NCBI GenBank assembly: GCA_021287185.1
Contig: JAJTAZ010000011.1
Coordinates: forward strand, 124,001-188,000
Direction: 5' to 3'
DNA from: Burkholderiales bacterium
GTDB lineage: Bacteria > Pseudomonadota > Gammaproteobacteria > Burkholderiales > Burkholderiaceae
Length of the DNA stretch: 64,000 nucleotides
Each line of letters starts with the position of its first letter. Positions within the stretch are counted from its first letter, which is position 1. Below are positions 21,801 through 29,455 of the stretch, piece by piece. The position numbers and the translations under genes were made by a program. The notes below the pieces were generated by a model. It worked only from the letters and a program-made list of their open reading frames with translations. It did no database searches and was not told where the DNA came from.

Positions 21801-22134
21801 GGTACATACGCTCATTGGCAGTGAGCAAGCCCTCATTCAGTGCAGGGCTACACACCTGCGCAATCAGGTTATCCATCGCCCGCTCGGACAGTGGATAATC
21901 CTGCCCCGCAAAATGAAATCGCCTTTGCGCCAATGCCTCGCGCAATAAGGGGCGCAACACCACCTCATCGGTTTTACCCCCACGCATGGACAGCGCAGCA
22001 TCGGGCGACAAAAACCGCCAGCCTAATTGAGTGAGCAGGGTCAGCGCAGGGAGTTTTGCGCTGTATTCCTCTTGGAATTTGGGCATTGCTTGGTTCATAG
22101 CGTCGTCATCCAATCTTTCATTCAATCCAATCAA
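18817..22134 (-). CDS. hsdR: Type I restriction enzyme R subunit
   Basis: A 1105-residue motor and nuclease subunit. The N-terminal PD-(D/E)xK nuclease has RPDVVCFVNG and LVVVEAKRP (about 164-179). Then comes a superfamily 2 helicase with Walker A HTTGSGKS (about 357-364) and DEGH (about 464). The C-terminal part is helical and would bind the M2S methylase. Its start overlaps the fic stop by four bases (ATGA). It is separated from hsdM and hsdS by about 5 kb that holds a CBASS cassette, a coiled-coil gene and fic. Confidence 0.95.
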   Translation of the reverse strand: MIGLNERLDDDAMNQAMPKFQEEYSAKLPALTLLTQLGWRFLSPDAALSMRGGKTDEVVLRPLLREALAQRRFHFAGQDYPLSERAMDNLIAQVCSPALNEGLLTANERMYHQLLYGISVTEFIDGKKVTPTIALIDWQNITHNNFTFTEEFSVLRSGGLDTRRPDVVCFVNGIPLVVVEAKRPDGNAKKGPTIDEGISQSLRNQRHDEIPRLFVYSQLLLSINGHEGRYGTCETPAKFWAAWREEDVSDAQMHAIKNTRLTDAQIQGLFEHRPADDVRWYQALIAGGDLAVTGQDVLLMSLLTPSRLLDMVRYFTVFDSKFGKLVARYQQVFGIRRLIERINTRRADGGREGGVVWHTTGSGKSLTMVFLSKTLILHDTLKACRILVVTDRVDLEKQLSDTFAATGEFTGRTDKQASLANSGAKLAQMIGKGTERIIFSLIQKFNSATKLPECFNDSADLIVLVDEGHRSQGGENHTRMTLALPKAAFVAFTGTPLLKNDKTEGKFGKMIHAYTMQRAVEDGTVTPLLYEERIPDLDVNERAIDSWFDRITEGLTDEQKADLKRKFAKKGELYAVDDRIRLIALDIANHFVKNIDDGLKGQLACDSKLTAIKYKQYLDEAGLFESAVVMSAPDTREGNTSVDEESMPIVAKWWKDNVGSTDEQVYTSEIIKRFEKDDKLKLLIVVDKLLTGFDEPRNAVLYIDKPLKEHNLIQAIARVNRLHPQKKFGLLIDYRGILSELDTTLIKYQELASRTQGGYDVADIDGLYQQMSTEYKRLPQLYKELWAIFDGVHNKSDIEQLRQVLVPRMQDKDGELVDVHLKVREDFYEALSAFTSCLKVALQSATFFEDKSFSDDDRKHYKETVKQLSSLRQLAQQDAGERVDYDEYAQQVKKLLDKHVVGVGVKEPTGVYEVSKMGQKPEPSEWNEDKTRNETDIIKTRVTKTIEQGLRDDPYAQEAFSKLLRQVIEEAEKLFEHPLKQYMLFHEFETQVQARRLNDIPDVFAGNHHAQAYFGVFKKNLPEAFVTMDEHTQNTWVNLAHEVDLAVETSVAEHSINPQNIEAEIRKKLLPKMFNVCKAHGGGMDQAKRIVETIVQITRVGLNHV

Positions 22135-23141
22135 TCGTGGTCAATGTACCTGTCCAGCACACGCCAATGACCCTTTTTATCTGAGCCAACGCGCTCAATG
22201 TATGTGCCACGCAAGGCACGTATGCGTCGCTGTATGGTGGGCACAGAGCAATTCAAATCTTGTGCCAGTTGGCTTTGGTTAATGCGCGGCAGTTCACGCA
22301 TCATGCGCAGAATCTGCCGATCCAAATCATCCAGCGCATTTACCCCATCATTTACACCATCATTTACCCCATCGTGTTTGAGTAAATGCGCCTGCAAATT
22401 AGCATGAATCACATCGAGCATAAACTCAACAAACAACGTTGACTCACCCGCGCGATCGGCTTGACCGAGGGCCGCATAATACGCTGCCTGTCGTTCATGG
22501 ATCAGCGTCTCAATCGGCAACCACGCCAACTCAGAGCGCCACTGTGACAAAATCAAGGTTTGCCACAAACGCCCCATGCGACCATTGCCATCAGCAAAAG
22601 GGTGAATGAACTCAAACTCATAATGAAATACACAACTGCTAATCAGCGGAGGTAAATCAGTGAACGCCAACCAATGCAACAAATCCCGCATCAACTCAGG
22701 TACACGTGAGGCTGGTGGGGCAAGGTGCACGAGTTGCTGGTTTTGATAAATCCCCACACCACCCGAACGATACGCCCCACACTCATCGACCAACCCAGAC
22801 ATCAGGGCGCGGTGCGCCGCCAACACATCCGCCTCACGGTGCGCCACCCAAAGTGGCATTCCCTCATACGCGGCAAACGCATTGCGTACCTCGGCAATCT
22901 CCCGCACCGAGCCACGCACCGCCTTGCCCTCAAGCACCGCCGTCACCTGAGCTACACTCAAAGTATTTTGCTCAATCGCCAAAGACGCTTGAATGGTGCG
23001 AATGCGATTGCCACGGCGCAAGGTGGGCGTGAGCGTGGTGTTCGCCATGGCAGACCAACGACCCAGTAACTCGCTAATCTGCACCACCCGATTGAGCATG
23101 TGGGGCGTGATGGTGAGGGGTGGGGTGTAGTTGGTCATCAT
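22131..23141 (-). CDS. Fic family protein with winged-helix domain
   Basis: A 336-residue Fic protein, probably an AMP transferase or related. The active motif HPFADGNGRMGR is complete (around 180-195). An inhibitory-helix-like motif SLAIEQN at 53-59 lies N-terminal to it, as in class II Fic proteins, with Q in place of the usual G. The C-terminus has a helix-turn-helix (INQSQLAQDLNCSVPTIQRRI). Between the two is a DGVN triple repeat encoded by three 12-base units. Fic genes of this layout are often found in type I restriction loci. Confidence 0.9.
   Translation of the reverse strand: MMTNYTPPLTITPHMLNRVVQISELLGRWSAMANTTLTPTLRRGNRIRTIQASLAIEQNTLSVAQVTAVLEGKAVRGSVREIAEVRNAFAAYEGMPLWVAHREADVLAAHRALMSGLVDECGAYRSGGVGIYQNQQLVHLAPPASRVPELMRDLLHWLAFTDLPPLISSCVFHYEFEFIHPFADGNGRMGRLWQTLILSQWRSELAWLPIETLIHERQAAYYAALGQADRAGESTLFVEFMLDVIHANLQAHLLKHDGVNDGVNDGVNALDDLDRQILRMMRELPRINQSQLAQDLNCSVPTIQRRIRALRGTYIERVGSDKKGHWRVLDRYIDHD
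22337..22372. repeat. Three 12-base tandem repeats inside fic
   Basis: Three units of CATTTACMCCAT (M is A or C) in tandem encode DGVN three times on the minus strand. The unit is in frame, so copy-number change would alter a linker length without frameshift. Confidence 0.85.
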
Positions 23142-23395
23142 TGCCCTTTATGTTTATTGTGATAATGGGGCAATAAAAAGCCACCAAGGTTACGCATTGT
23201 AAAGAGGCGTGGTGGCTGTGTTACCGTCATTATCGTTGATTGCTGCACATGAGTCAATACGTCACCGCTGTATGCACAAACATCGTTAAGCACGGCTTCT
23301 GAATTCAGAAGCGTGCCGTTTATTTTAGATCCTTGGGGAGGTACGAAAATTTTCGCACCGTATCCTTCTTGGAGTTTCTGAGTTTCTAAAATCAT
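23138..23395 (-). CDS. Possible 85-aa protein in the fic leader (doubtful)
   Basis: This frame ends with an ATGA overlap with fic, which favours it being translated. Against it, the segment contains a strong promoter (23229-23257) and a terminator-like hairpin (23180-23216), and the encoded sequence has no domain I recognise. It may be a regulatory leader rather than a gene, or a remnant of a phage gene. Confidence 0.3.
   Translation of the reverse strand: MILETQKLQEGYGAKIFVPPQGSKINGTLLNSEAVLNDVCAYSGDVLTHVQQSTIMTVTQPPRLFTMRNLGGFLLPHYHNKHKGQ
23180..23216 (-). terminator. Terminator-like hairpin in the fic leader
   Basis: On the minus strand GCCACCA pairs with TGGTGGC across a 23-base loop and is followed by TTTTTATT. 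It lies between a promoter and the fic start, so it could end transcription from the CBASS side or act as an attenuator. Confidence 0.45.
23229..23257 (-). promoter_or_regulatory. Promoter for fic-hsdR
   Basis: On the minus strand TTGACT (23252-23257) and GATAAT (23229-23234) are 17 bases apart, near the sigma-70 consensus. Start of transcription would be about 80 bases before the fic ATG. This lets fic-hsdR-peptidase be expressed apart from the CBASS genes. Confidence 0.6.
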
Positions 23396-23441
23396 GAACC
23401 ATCTCTAGCAAAAATAAATGTGACTTTGATTACCATAACCT

Positions 23442-24032
23442 TCAGGGACAAATTCGAAACACAATGTTTGAACACCACAGACCAAAAACGCACATTGCAA
23501 CGATCACGAATGTGGTTAATGACAGCGGAATCTTATCGCGAAAAAATTTAAAATTTAGCTGTTCATCAATCCAGTCGATTTGATGCTCCCAAAAAAATTT
23601 ATAATGTGCGCACCAATTGCTAAATAAAATTTGGTGAGAATTACTGATTTTTGTATACCTTTGTTCGATGAGCGACAATTGTTCTAAATGCTCATTTGTT
23701 GGGTTAGTTGATGATTTTACTTTCCGATACAAAGTTTTCAGTTCATTAAATAAATCAATGAGTAAATTCCCATTTTGGACGTAACTGTCCTTTTTTGAGT
23801 CATATAACGAAATATAAATCCCAACAATCCCCAAGATAACGAGAGTTGCAGAGATGAATTTAGTATTTAGACTCTCAAATATTAGCGCATATATACCAAC
23901 AACCATAGAAAAGAAACCAATTAGACCAGGTACTTTCGAAACAATATCAAAAGTGGCAAAATGTTTTTTCGCACCAAATCCAATGTTATATGCAGTTTCT
24001 GCGATTTGCTTTAAACAATCTTCTTTATTCAT
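23442..24032 (-). CDS. SLATT-domain membrane effector of CBASS
   Basis: A 196-residue membrane protein. Two hydrophobic helices (about 35-52 and 59-77) near the N-terminus, then a helical cytoplasmic region with a conserved-looking LSLIEQRYTKISNSHQILF stretch, and a third hydrophobic segment at about 171-193. This fits the SLATT class (SMODS- and SLOG-associated 2TM effectors), which are thought to form pores when a cyclic nucleotide is made. It starts 12 bases after the CD-NTase stop. The call depends strongly on this neighbour; the sequence itself is diverse. Confidence 0.8.
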   Translation of the reverse strand: MNKEDCLKQIAETAYNIGFGAKKHFATFDIVSKVPGLIGFFSMVVGIYALIFESLNTKFISATLVILGIVGIYISLYDSKKDSYVQNGNLLIDLFNELKTLYRKVKSSTNPTNEHLEQLSLIEQRYTKISNSHQILFSNWCAHYKFFWEHQIDWIDEQLNFKFFRDKIPLSLTTFVIVAMCVFGLWCSNIVFRICP

Positions 24033-24044
24033 GACTCTTCCTTC

Positions 24045-25343
24045 CTATTTGATTGGTACGTCAATTGAAGCGCGTGCGACAACCACTCCTCCTCGAATGG
24101 CATAGCATTCCACAATATGCTCACCAATAAAGTCCGTGGATTCATGTTTTTCATTACTTCCTCGGTCGCTTTCAATTTGACCTCGTATGCAATCACGACG
24201 TTCAGCTTCCAACCCCCTGTTTAATACCTTCCATTTAAGTTGGTATGGTTGTGGAATGTCAGTTTTAGTTACAAAGAACCTTAGTTTTTTGTGCGCCCTA
24301 AGTGGCAATTTGTTCAATAACATATAAGCAAGCGTATGCTCTCGAAAACCATTTTGAGTAACATCACAATCCATTTCAATATTGAATTTCACATCAATAG
24401 GGAATCTATCCTCTATAAATTCCTCCGTATTTATCCATGAGTTAGATTCCAATGCGGCTGATTTTTGCAGTGCATCACCCATCGGAAAACTTCGACCAAA
24501 GACTTTTTTCCATTTTTTCCCGACATCTGAATCTTGTTCGGAATTTATTGCCTTTAAGCATAAGTCATAAGTATCGTTAGCCTTTTTCTGAAATTTCTTT
24601 TTAACCTTGACATTTTGATTACTTCCAGGAGCTCTATAAAAATCTCGGTCAGTTTGTTCTGCTAAAAACTTAAAAAAGTCTCTACACATCCAGTCAAAAT
24701 AATAGAAACTTTTGTCGTCATATTCAGTTGTTGAATTTAGAAAATTATATGCAAGGGTATCAATTAACAAACCACCCATTTCAATACCATGTTGATTTTT
24801 CCATGCACGCGCCATTTTGCATAGTGATCTTAAATTTTTATTTTTTTGAACATTCAACTCTCTTATTGCTTGCATTTCCTGACGAGGCTTTGTAATTTTC
24901 CAACTTCCACCATTGTAAGTATCAGGATATTTAAATTGAGTGTTGCCCTCTGCATCAAATTCCTCAAATACTGGTTGTACTTCAATGTGAAAATTAGTAT
25001 AAGTTACGGTAACAACCAATCTATCAACTCGGACATCCGTTTTAGGGTATCTTGCTTTTATTGCATCCCTCACCCCATTTAATAATTGTGTTTGTTTCCC
25101 ATCTTTATAATTAATCCATTCACTTTCTGGCATTATGTAAAGCATATCCAAGTCCGAGATTCCCTTAATACCTGTATATCTTCCATATGAGCCGACTTGC
25201 AATGTGTTCGCTGTGGTTGATTCTGAATCTCTAAATTTTTGATTTAGAACCTTTGTAATTTCTCCGTAACGTGAGCTGATCTGATCTGCGCTATCAACTT
25301 TTAGGTTGCCTAAAAATTCTTCGAACATTGTAGCTATAGACAT
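24045..25343 (-). CDS. CBASS CD-NTase (SMODS nucleotidyltransferase with AGS-C sensor)
   Basis: A 432-residue nucleotidyltransferase. The motif GSYGRYTGIKGISDLDMLY (51-69) carries the GS and the two metal-binding Asp residues (64 and 66), and Glu121 in FHIEVQPVFE is the likely third ligand. The C-terminal 130 residues (from about 300) match the AGS-C sensor domain, ending with HIVECYAIRGGVVVARASIDV. Such enzymes make a cyclic nucleotide signal after phage infection. The start at 25343 (MSIATMF) has GAGG upstream and lies seven bases after the DUF2188 gene. Clearly more AT-rich than hsdR and fic. Confidence 0.9.
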   Translation of the reverse strand: MSIATMFEEFLGNLKVDSADQISSRYGEITKVLNQKFRDSESTTANTLQVGSYGRYTGIKGISDLDMLYIMPESEWINYKDGKQTQLLNGVRDAIKARYPKTDVRVDRLVVTVTYTNFHIEVQPVFEEFDAEGNTQFKYPDTYNGGSWKITKPRQEMQAIRELNVQKNKNLRSLCKMARAWKNQHGIEMGGLLIDTLAYNFLNSTTEYDDKSFYYFDWMCRDFFKFLAEQTDRDFYRAPGSNQNVKVKKKFQKKANDTYDLCLKAINSEQDSDVGKKWKKVFGRSFPMGDALQKSAALESNSWINTEEFIEDRFPIDVKFNIEMDCDVTQNGFREHTLAYMLLNKLPLRAHKKLRFFVTKTDIPQPYQLKWKVLNRGLEAERRDCIRGQIESDRGSNEKHESTDFIGEHIVECYAIRGGVVVARASIDVPIK

Positions 25344-25350
25344 TTTTACC

Positions 25351-25584
25351 TCACTTTTTATCAGTTGGAGGATGTGGATCGTTACCATAATTATTACCTG
25401 CACGGATTTTGCCATCACGTCCGTGGATTTTGGTATCCGATTGTTGATTACGGGCGATTTGCTGCGCTCTTTGCGTGGCTTCGGCTTGGGTATCTGTCAC
25501 CTTAGTGGCTTTTGAATTCCCTGCACCTTTAACCGCCCATCCATCAGGATGAGGAACAACGTGTTGATTTTTACCTTGACTCAT
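25351..25584 (-). CDS. DUF2188-like small protein
   Basis: A 77-residue basic protein. HVVPHPDGWAVKGAG followed by ATQRAQQIARNQQSD and IHGRDGKIR is the layout of DUF2188: a small beta sheet and a helix, of unknown function. The start at 25584 (MSQGKNQ) has AAAGGA upstream; a longer frame would add 36 unlikely residues. It directly precedes the CD-NTase gene, so it may be part of the CBASS operon, although DUF2188 genes occur in many other settings. Confidence 0.75.
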   Translation of the reverse strand: MSQGKNQHVVPHPDGWAVKGAGNSKATKVTDTQAEATQRAQQIARNQQSDTKIHGRDGKIRAGNNYGNDPHPPTDKK

Positions 25585-25735
25585 GATGTATCCTTTCAAT
25601 GGTTTATGGTTATCTGTTGTTTCGCTTATAACAATGTTTGCTTCTGGGCATTTTATTACTTTAATCTTTACAGCCACGTGCATAAGGAACATTGAGAATT
25701 TTATGTTTTATGAAAAAATCTGTGGCAGTAATGAA

Positions 25736-27211
25736 TCACCCCTTAATTTTCTCAACAAGTTTTGTAATTGGTTCAACGATTCCAGACAGTTTTTTATCAA
25801 AATCATCCAACGGGTGACCTGTATCCTTGACTTTATCTAAAACTTCAGCAGGGTTTTTGGCAATGGTTTGTATAGATCCTTCAAGCAATTTTTCAAGCAA
25901 TTCTTTACTGGTCTGGTCATCTTTGTATAACTCAAGCACCTGTGATTTATAACCCTCGAAACTTCTTGAAACAACCTCTTTATGCTCATATTCGTGCTCT
26001 AACCTAAAATACTGGTTCGCTTTTTTAGCATAAGAATACGCAATCCAAATAACTGGCGAGATAAAGGAAGCACGATAAAGCATTGCTACGTACCACACAT
26101 CCGACTTTGGCCATAAACCAAAACTTTGCATCATGTAGGTGATTGCAAGTATCGCAACCAACGCAACAATCATCCGCTGGAAACGTTTTTCGCTATCTAT
26201 TTTGAGTTGTTGCACAGCATCTCTTGACTTTCCAAAAGCATGCGCCAAACTTGCGTTTGTTGCAGCTTTTAACAAACCTTCAATTTCTTGCTTTTTGGCA
26301 TCCTTGTATTTATCAAAGGCTAAAATATAACCATCTATTTTTTTCTTTTCATCTGCGATATACACTTCAAATTGTTTATGCAGTTCATCGACCAGTTCTT
26401 TTTTAGATTTGGTTTTTGTGATGACCTCCTCACCTTCCTTGTCTTTTGATACAGTGGTTGAACCAGTAATATATTCAGCTATAAAGGAACTGATTTTATT
26501 TTGGTTAGCTTCCAAATCTTCAACCAACTCATCAATCTGAGCTTTTACAGAATCGGTTTCATCATCTCCGTCAATTAACTCTGTTTTCAACTCAAGAATT
26601 TCATCTCGTAACGTACTTGCTTCGGTGTTTTTGTTTTTAATTTGCTCCAGATAACCGTCATCACCGAAGATTTCTTCATGAACTCCTTTAATATGTTCGA
26701 ACTGAGATTTGTAAGACTCTGTATCCTCATCGTCTTCAAAACACAGATTATAAAAAGTCTCAATTTCATTACTATAGCCATCAATTTCAGTTTTGATGCT
26801 CCTAACCTCTCCTGCAGTCTTTGTAATCTCATCAAAGGATTTAGCTGCTAATTTCCGATTGGCTAATGAATCGTTAATAATCTTGCCAACTCTATGGTTA
26901 AAGTAACCATAGCTGTGCAGTAACTTATCCAATTCAAAAGCATGTATAACGCATTGCGCATAATAACTTGAGTTGGTGTATGAATTTATGTGCTGAATGA
27001 GACCAGTTAATTGAGTTTGTATGCTGTTTGTTAAAGCAGATTCCTCTTTCGAAGTGAACTCCGTTTTCAGCACAGAGATACACCGAGTCAACATCTGTTT
27101 CAATGCCATCAAATTAGTGGACATATGGGTCAACGATGGTGCGGTCTCTGCTGTCCATGTTTGGAGTATCGGCTCAATTTGCGCAACTTGTGCATGGATG
27201 GTGTTAGGCAT
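25736..27211 (-). CDS. Coiled-coil membrane protein of unknown function
   Basis: A 491-residue protein I do not recognise as a named family. Residues 1-150 are helical, about 150-345 are a charged coiled coil, two hydrophobic helices lie at about 358-376 and 393-411, and about 80 helical residues follow (EYEHKEVVSRSFEGYKSQVLEL). The start overlaps the hsdS stop by eight bases, so it is translated with the methylase genes. A 150-base gap separates it from the CBASS cassette. Similar membrane-plus-coiled-coil proteins occur in defence regions, where they may act as abortive-infection effectors; that is inference. Confidence 0.7.
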   Translation of the reverse strand: MPNTIHAQVAQIEPILQTWTAETAPSLTHMSTNLMALKQMLTRCISVLKTEFTSKEESALTNSIQTQLTGLIQHINSYTNSSYYAQCVIHAFELDKLLHSYGYFNHRVGKIINDSLANRKLAAKSFDEITKTAGEVRSIKTEIDGYSNEIETFYNLCFEDDEDTESYKSQFEHIKGVHEEIFGDDGYLEQIKNKNTEASTLRDEILELKTELIDGDDETDSVKAQIDELVEDLEANQNKISSFIAEYITGSTTVSKDKEGEEVITKTKSKKELVDELHKQFEVYIADEKKKIDGYILAFDKYKDAKKQEIEGLLKAATNASLAHAFGKSRDAVQQLKIDSEKRFQRMIVALVAILAITYMMQSFGLWPKSDVWYVAMLYRASFISPVIWIAYSYAKKANQYFRLEHEYEHKEVVSRSFEGYKSQVLELYKDDQTSKELLEKLLEGSIQTIAKNPAEVLDKVKDTGHPLDDFDKKLSGIVEPITKLVEKIKG

Positions 27212-28451
27212 AACAATTCTCCAGTTTAACCCGCCGCTTGCCAGTCAATAACTGCTGCATCAAGGCTTTTTTCTCTTGTTTGAGGGCTTCGAGTTTGGTT
27301 TGTAATAAATCGACTTCATTCTCGGCAATCTTTAGTACACCGCCGATTTTTTTTTGCTCAGCAATATCTGGGTAACTAATCAAAATACTTCTGAAACTAT
27401 CTTGTGATACAACATACCTCTGCCCACTTCCATCGGCTAAGCGATTGACCTGCTTTCTAAATTGAGGTGTAGTGAAAGCATAGGCTTTGAAATTTAGATC
27501 CCAAGGTTCATTAATTCTATATCTAACCACATGATAGCTATAACAGCATTCAGAAATATCTTCAGCCGCCACAGCGGGGATTCCGGCCTCCTCTCGTGTT
27601 TCAGAAGATGGTGTAAAAAAAACATCTCCCTTTCGGATATCGCAATCTCTGATTTTTGACGGTGGAGCTGTAACCCAGTGATTTAAGTCCTGAGAATGAA
27701 TAAAGCTATTGTTAAATACATCGGTGAAATTTAGTAATCGAACAGGCACTTCGCCCTCGACTACTTTTTTGTCCACACCCGCACTTTTCACTAACCCAAT
27801 TTTCCCAATAGTTGAATGATTCCACCGTTCACCAAACCTCACCCCATCCTCATCCAACAATCGTTTTTTGCCTGTGAGCAGTTGTTGCATCAGGGCTTTT
27901 TTTTGATGTTGGCTGTTGGCGAGTAGTTGCTCGGTGGTGGTGATGGCTTTGTCCCACGTGGATAGGATTTGAGCGATTTTTTGTTGTTCGGGGAGTGGGG
28001 GCGCAGGAACTTGTATTGACTTCACAATTGAGCCGCTTAAGTTCTCTTGACTGCCACTGTTACTTAGGTTACGAATGTTATCGTATTGAGAACGCAGATA
28101 TTGATAATAATAATCCACGCAAAAATTATGTTTGAACACAATGGCGGCACAGGCTTGATTCGTCGTGGCTTCAATTCCTAATTTAGCCACTTTGCCACGA
28201 GTTTTCCCCTGCCCATACATTGCTAGTAACACCGTTCCAATAGGAAATAATTTTGCTGAAGAATTATTCAGGCCATCCTGTGTAATTTTCTCGGTAGTGT
28301 CAAATATTTCGCAAAAGTCAATTTCTGCTGTTGTTACCCACGGAATTGCGCCGTTCCAGTACTCTGGCTTCCCCCTACTTGGTGTTCCACCCGAACTAAC
28401 GTTCGCGATGTCCTCAAGTGTTTTTTTACTCCACCCCTCAGGCACTTTCAT
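27204..28451 (-). CDS. hsdS: Type I restriction enzyme S subunit
   Basis: A 415-residue specificity subunit with two target-recognition domains. Each is followed by a conserved helix: PLPEQQKIAQILSTWDKAI with LLANSQHQKKALMQQLLTGKKR, and IAEQKKIGGVLKIAENEVDLLQTKLEALKQEKKALMQQLLTGKRR, read in parts. The first starts with GWSKKTLEDIANVSSGGTPSRGKPEYWNG. Its start overlaps the dinD stop (ATGA). Confidence 0.95.
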   Translation of the reverse strand: MKVPEGWSKKTLEDIANVSSGGTPSRGKPEYWNGAIPWVTTAEIDFCEIFDTTEKITQDGLNNSSAKLFPIGTVLLAMYGQGKTRGKVAKLGIEATTNQACAAIVFKHNFCVDYYYQYLRSQYDNIRNLSNSGSQENLSGSIVKSIQVPAPPLPEQQKIAQILSTWDKAITTTEQLLANSQHQKKALMQQLLTGKKRLLDEDGVRFGERWNHSTIGKIGLVKSAGVDKKVVEGEVPVRLLNFTDVFNNSFIHSQDLNHWVTAPPSKIRDCDIRKGDVFFTPSSETREEAGIPAVAAEDISECCYSYHVVRYRINEPWDLNFKAYAFTTPQFRKQVNRLADGSGQRYVVSQDSFRSILISYPDIAEQKKIGGVLKIAENEVDLLQTKLEALKQEKKALMQQLLTGKRRVKLENCYA

Positions 28452-29335
28452 TCGTTTTCCCCTTGTGGTTTTTCTCCATTCATTTCGCCGCTCCCCAAGA
28501 CGTCTGGGTTTTGTACGGCTTTTTTCTCGGTTGTTGTCAATCTCCGCTCTACTTTTTTTACATCTTCCGCTGGGGGTAGGTTTTCTGGGGTAATGCCACG
28601 GTTGAGCAGTGTTTGACGAACCGCTTCGTTATTGGTGACATGTTCGCCTGAAATTTGCCCTTCGGTGTGCATGTTTTGCGCACGCGCGTTGTGGATGGTG
28701 ATTTCGGTGGCGAAGTCTTTGGCTTTGAGGATGATGGTGGGGGCAAAGTCTGCCAAGGGACGATTATCAGGAATTTGCCATTGGGCTTTCATCGCGTGGG
28801 TGCTTTTGCCAAAGAGTGCGCGGTCGCCTTTGCTGCGAATCAGTGCGAAATTTTGATTGCCGCCTGTTTGCTCATAGATGACGCTGGAGAGTTCTTTTTC
28901 GGTATCGGAGAGTTTTTTGCGTGCCTGCAATCGCTCGGTTTCTAAGAGCCGTTGTTCAATCAGTTCGGCTTTGCGGGTTTGCATGGCAAAGTAGGTTTGT
29001 GCAAAGGCGATTTCTTGCTTGCGAGGGTCGCCGTTTTGTGCAATCAAATAACAGGCGTAGCGGGTGAGCATGATGTCGTTAATGTCTCGCTGGCTTCCTG
29101 AGCCTAATTCGACCATTTTCCCGACGTCGGCAAAATGGTCGTCTATGTTATGGCCAGAGAGTTCACATGCGGTTTTGGCTTTGGAGATCACGCCCTGAAA
29201 GTTATCCCATTTACCATAACCCAATAGATGCTGCAAATCACGCGCCAGCCAAAACTCAATGCCGTTTTCGGTCTGTTGTGCATGGTCTTCAAAACTCGTG
29301 GTCAGTGTTTGGATGAATTGCTGTTCCATCGTCAT
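28448..29335 (-). CDS. dinD: DNA damage-inducible protein D
   Basis: A 295-residue DinD-family protein. The N-terminal BRO-like part has FWLARDLQHLLGYGKWDNF, followed by AKTACELSGHNIDDHFADVG and DIMLTRYACYLIAQNGDPRK, typical of DinD. In E. coli, DinD is SOS-induced and inhibits RecA strand exchange. Here it is embedded between hsdM and hsdS with overlapping ends at both sides, a pairing seen in other type I loci. Its role there is not known. Confidence 0.92.
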   Translation of the reverse strand: MTMEQQFIQTLTTSFEDHAQQTENGIEFWLARDLQHLLGYGKWDNFQGVISKAKTACELSGHNIDDHFADVGKMVELGSGSQRDINDIMLTRYACYLIAQNGDPRKQEIAFAQTYFAMQTRKAELIEQRLLETERLQARKKLSDTEKELSSVIYEQTGGNQNFALIRSKGDRALFGKSTHAMKAQWQIPDNRPLADFAPTIILKAKDFATEITIHNARAQNMHTEGQISGEHVTNNEAVRQTLLNRGITPENLPPAEDVKKVERRLTTTEKKAVQNPDVLGSGEMNGEKPQGENE

Positions 29336-29451
29336 ATCCCAGTTATTTGGTTATTTAATTCGACCATCTCGGTGATGCCGACGATAGGGTCATAAGCATT
29401 TTTGCCACTGACTTCGCAGGCAGTCCGTGCGATGCTGTTGTGCATTTTCAT
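29332..29451 (-). CDS. 39-aa mini-ORF resembling a DinD fragment
   Basis: This ORF starts four bases after the hsdM stop and ends with an ATGA overlap with dinD. Residues IARTACEVSGKNAYDPIVGI and TEMVEL align with AKTACELSGHNIDDHFADVG and KMVEL of the DinD just downstream. It is either the relic of a second dinD copy or a small coupled peptide. The alignment is clear by eye; function is unknown. Confidence 0.5.
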   Translation of the reverse strand: MKMHNSIARTACEVSGKNAYDPIVGITEMVELNNQITGI

Positions 29452-29455
29452 GGGG

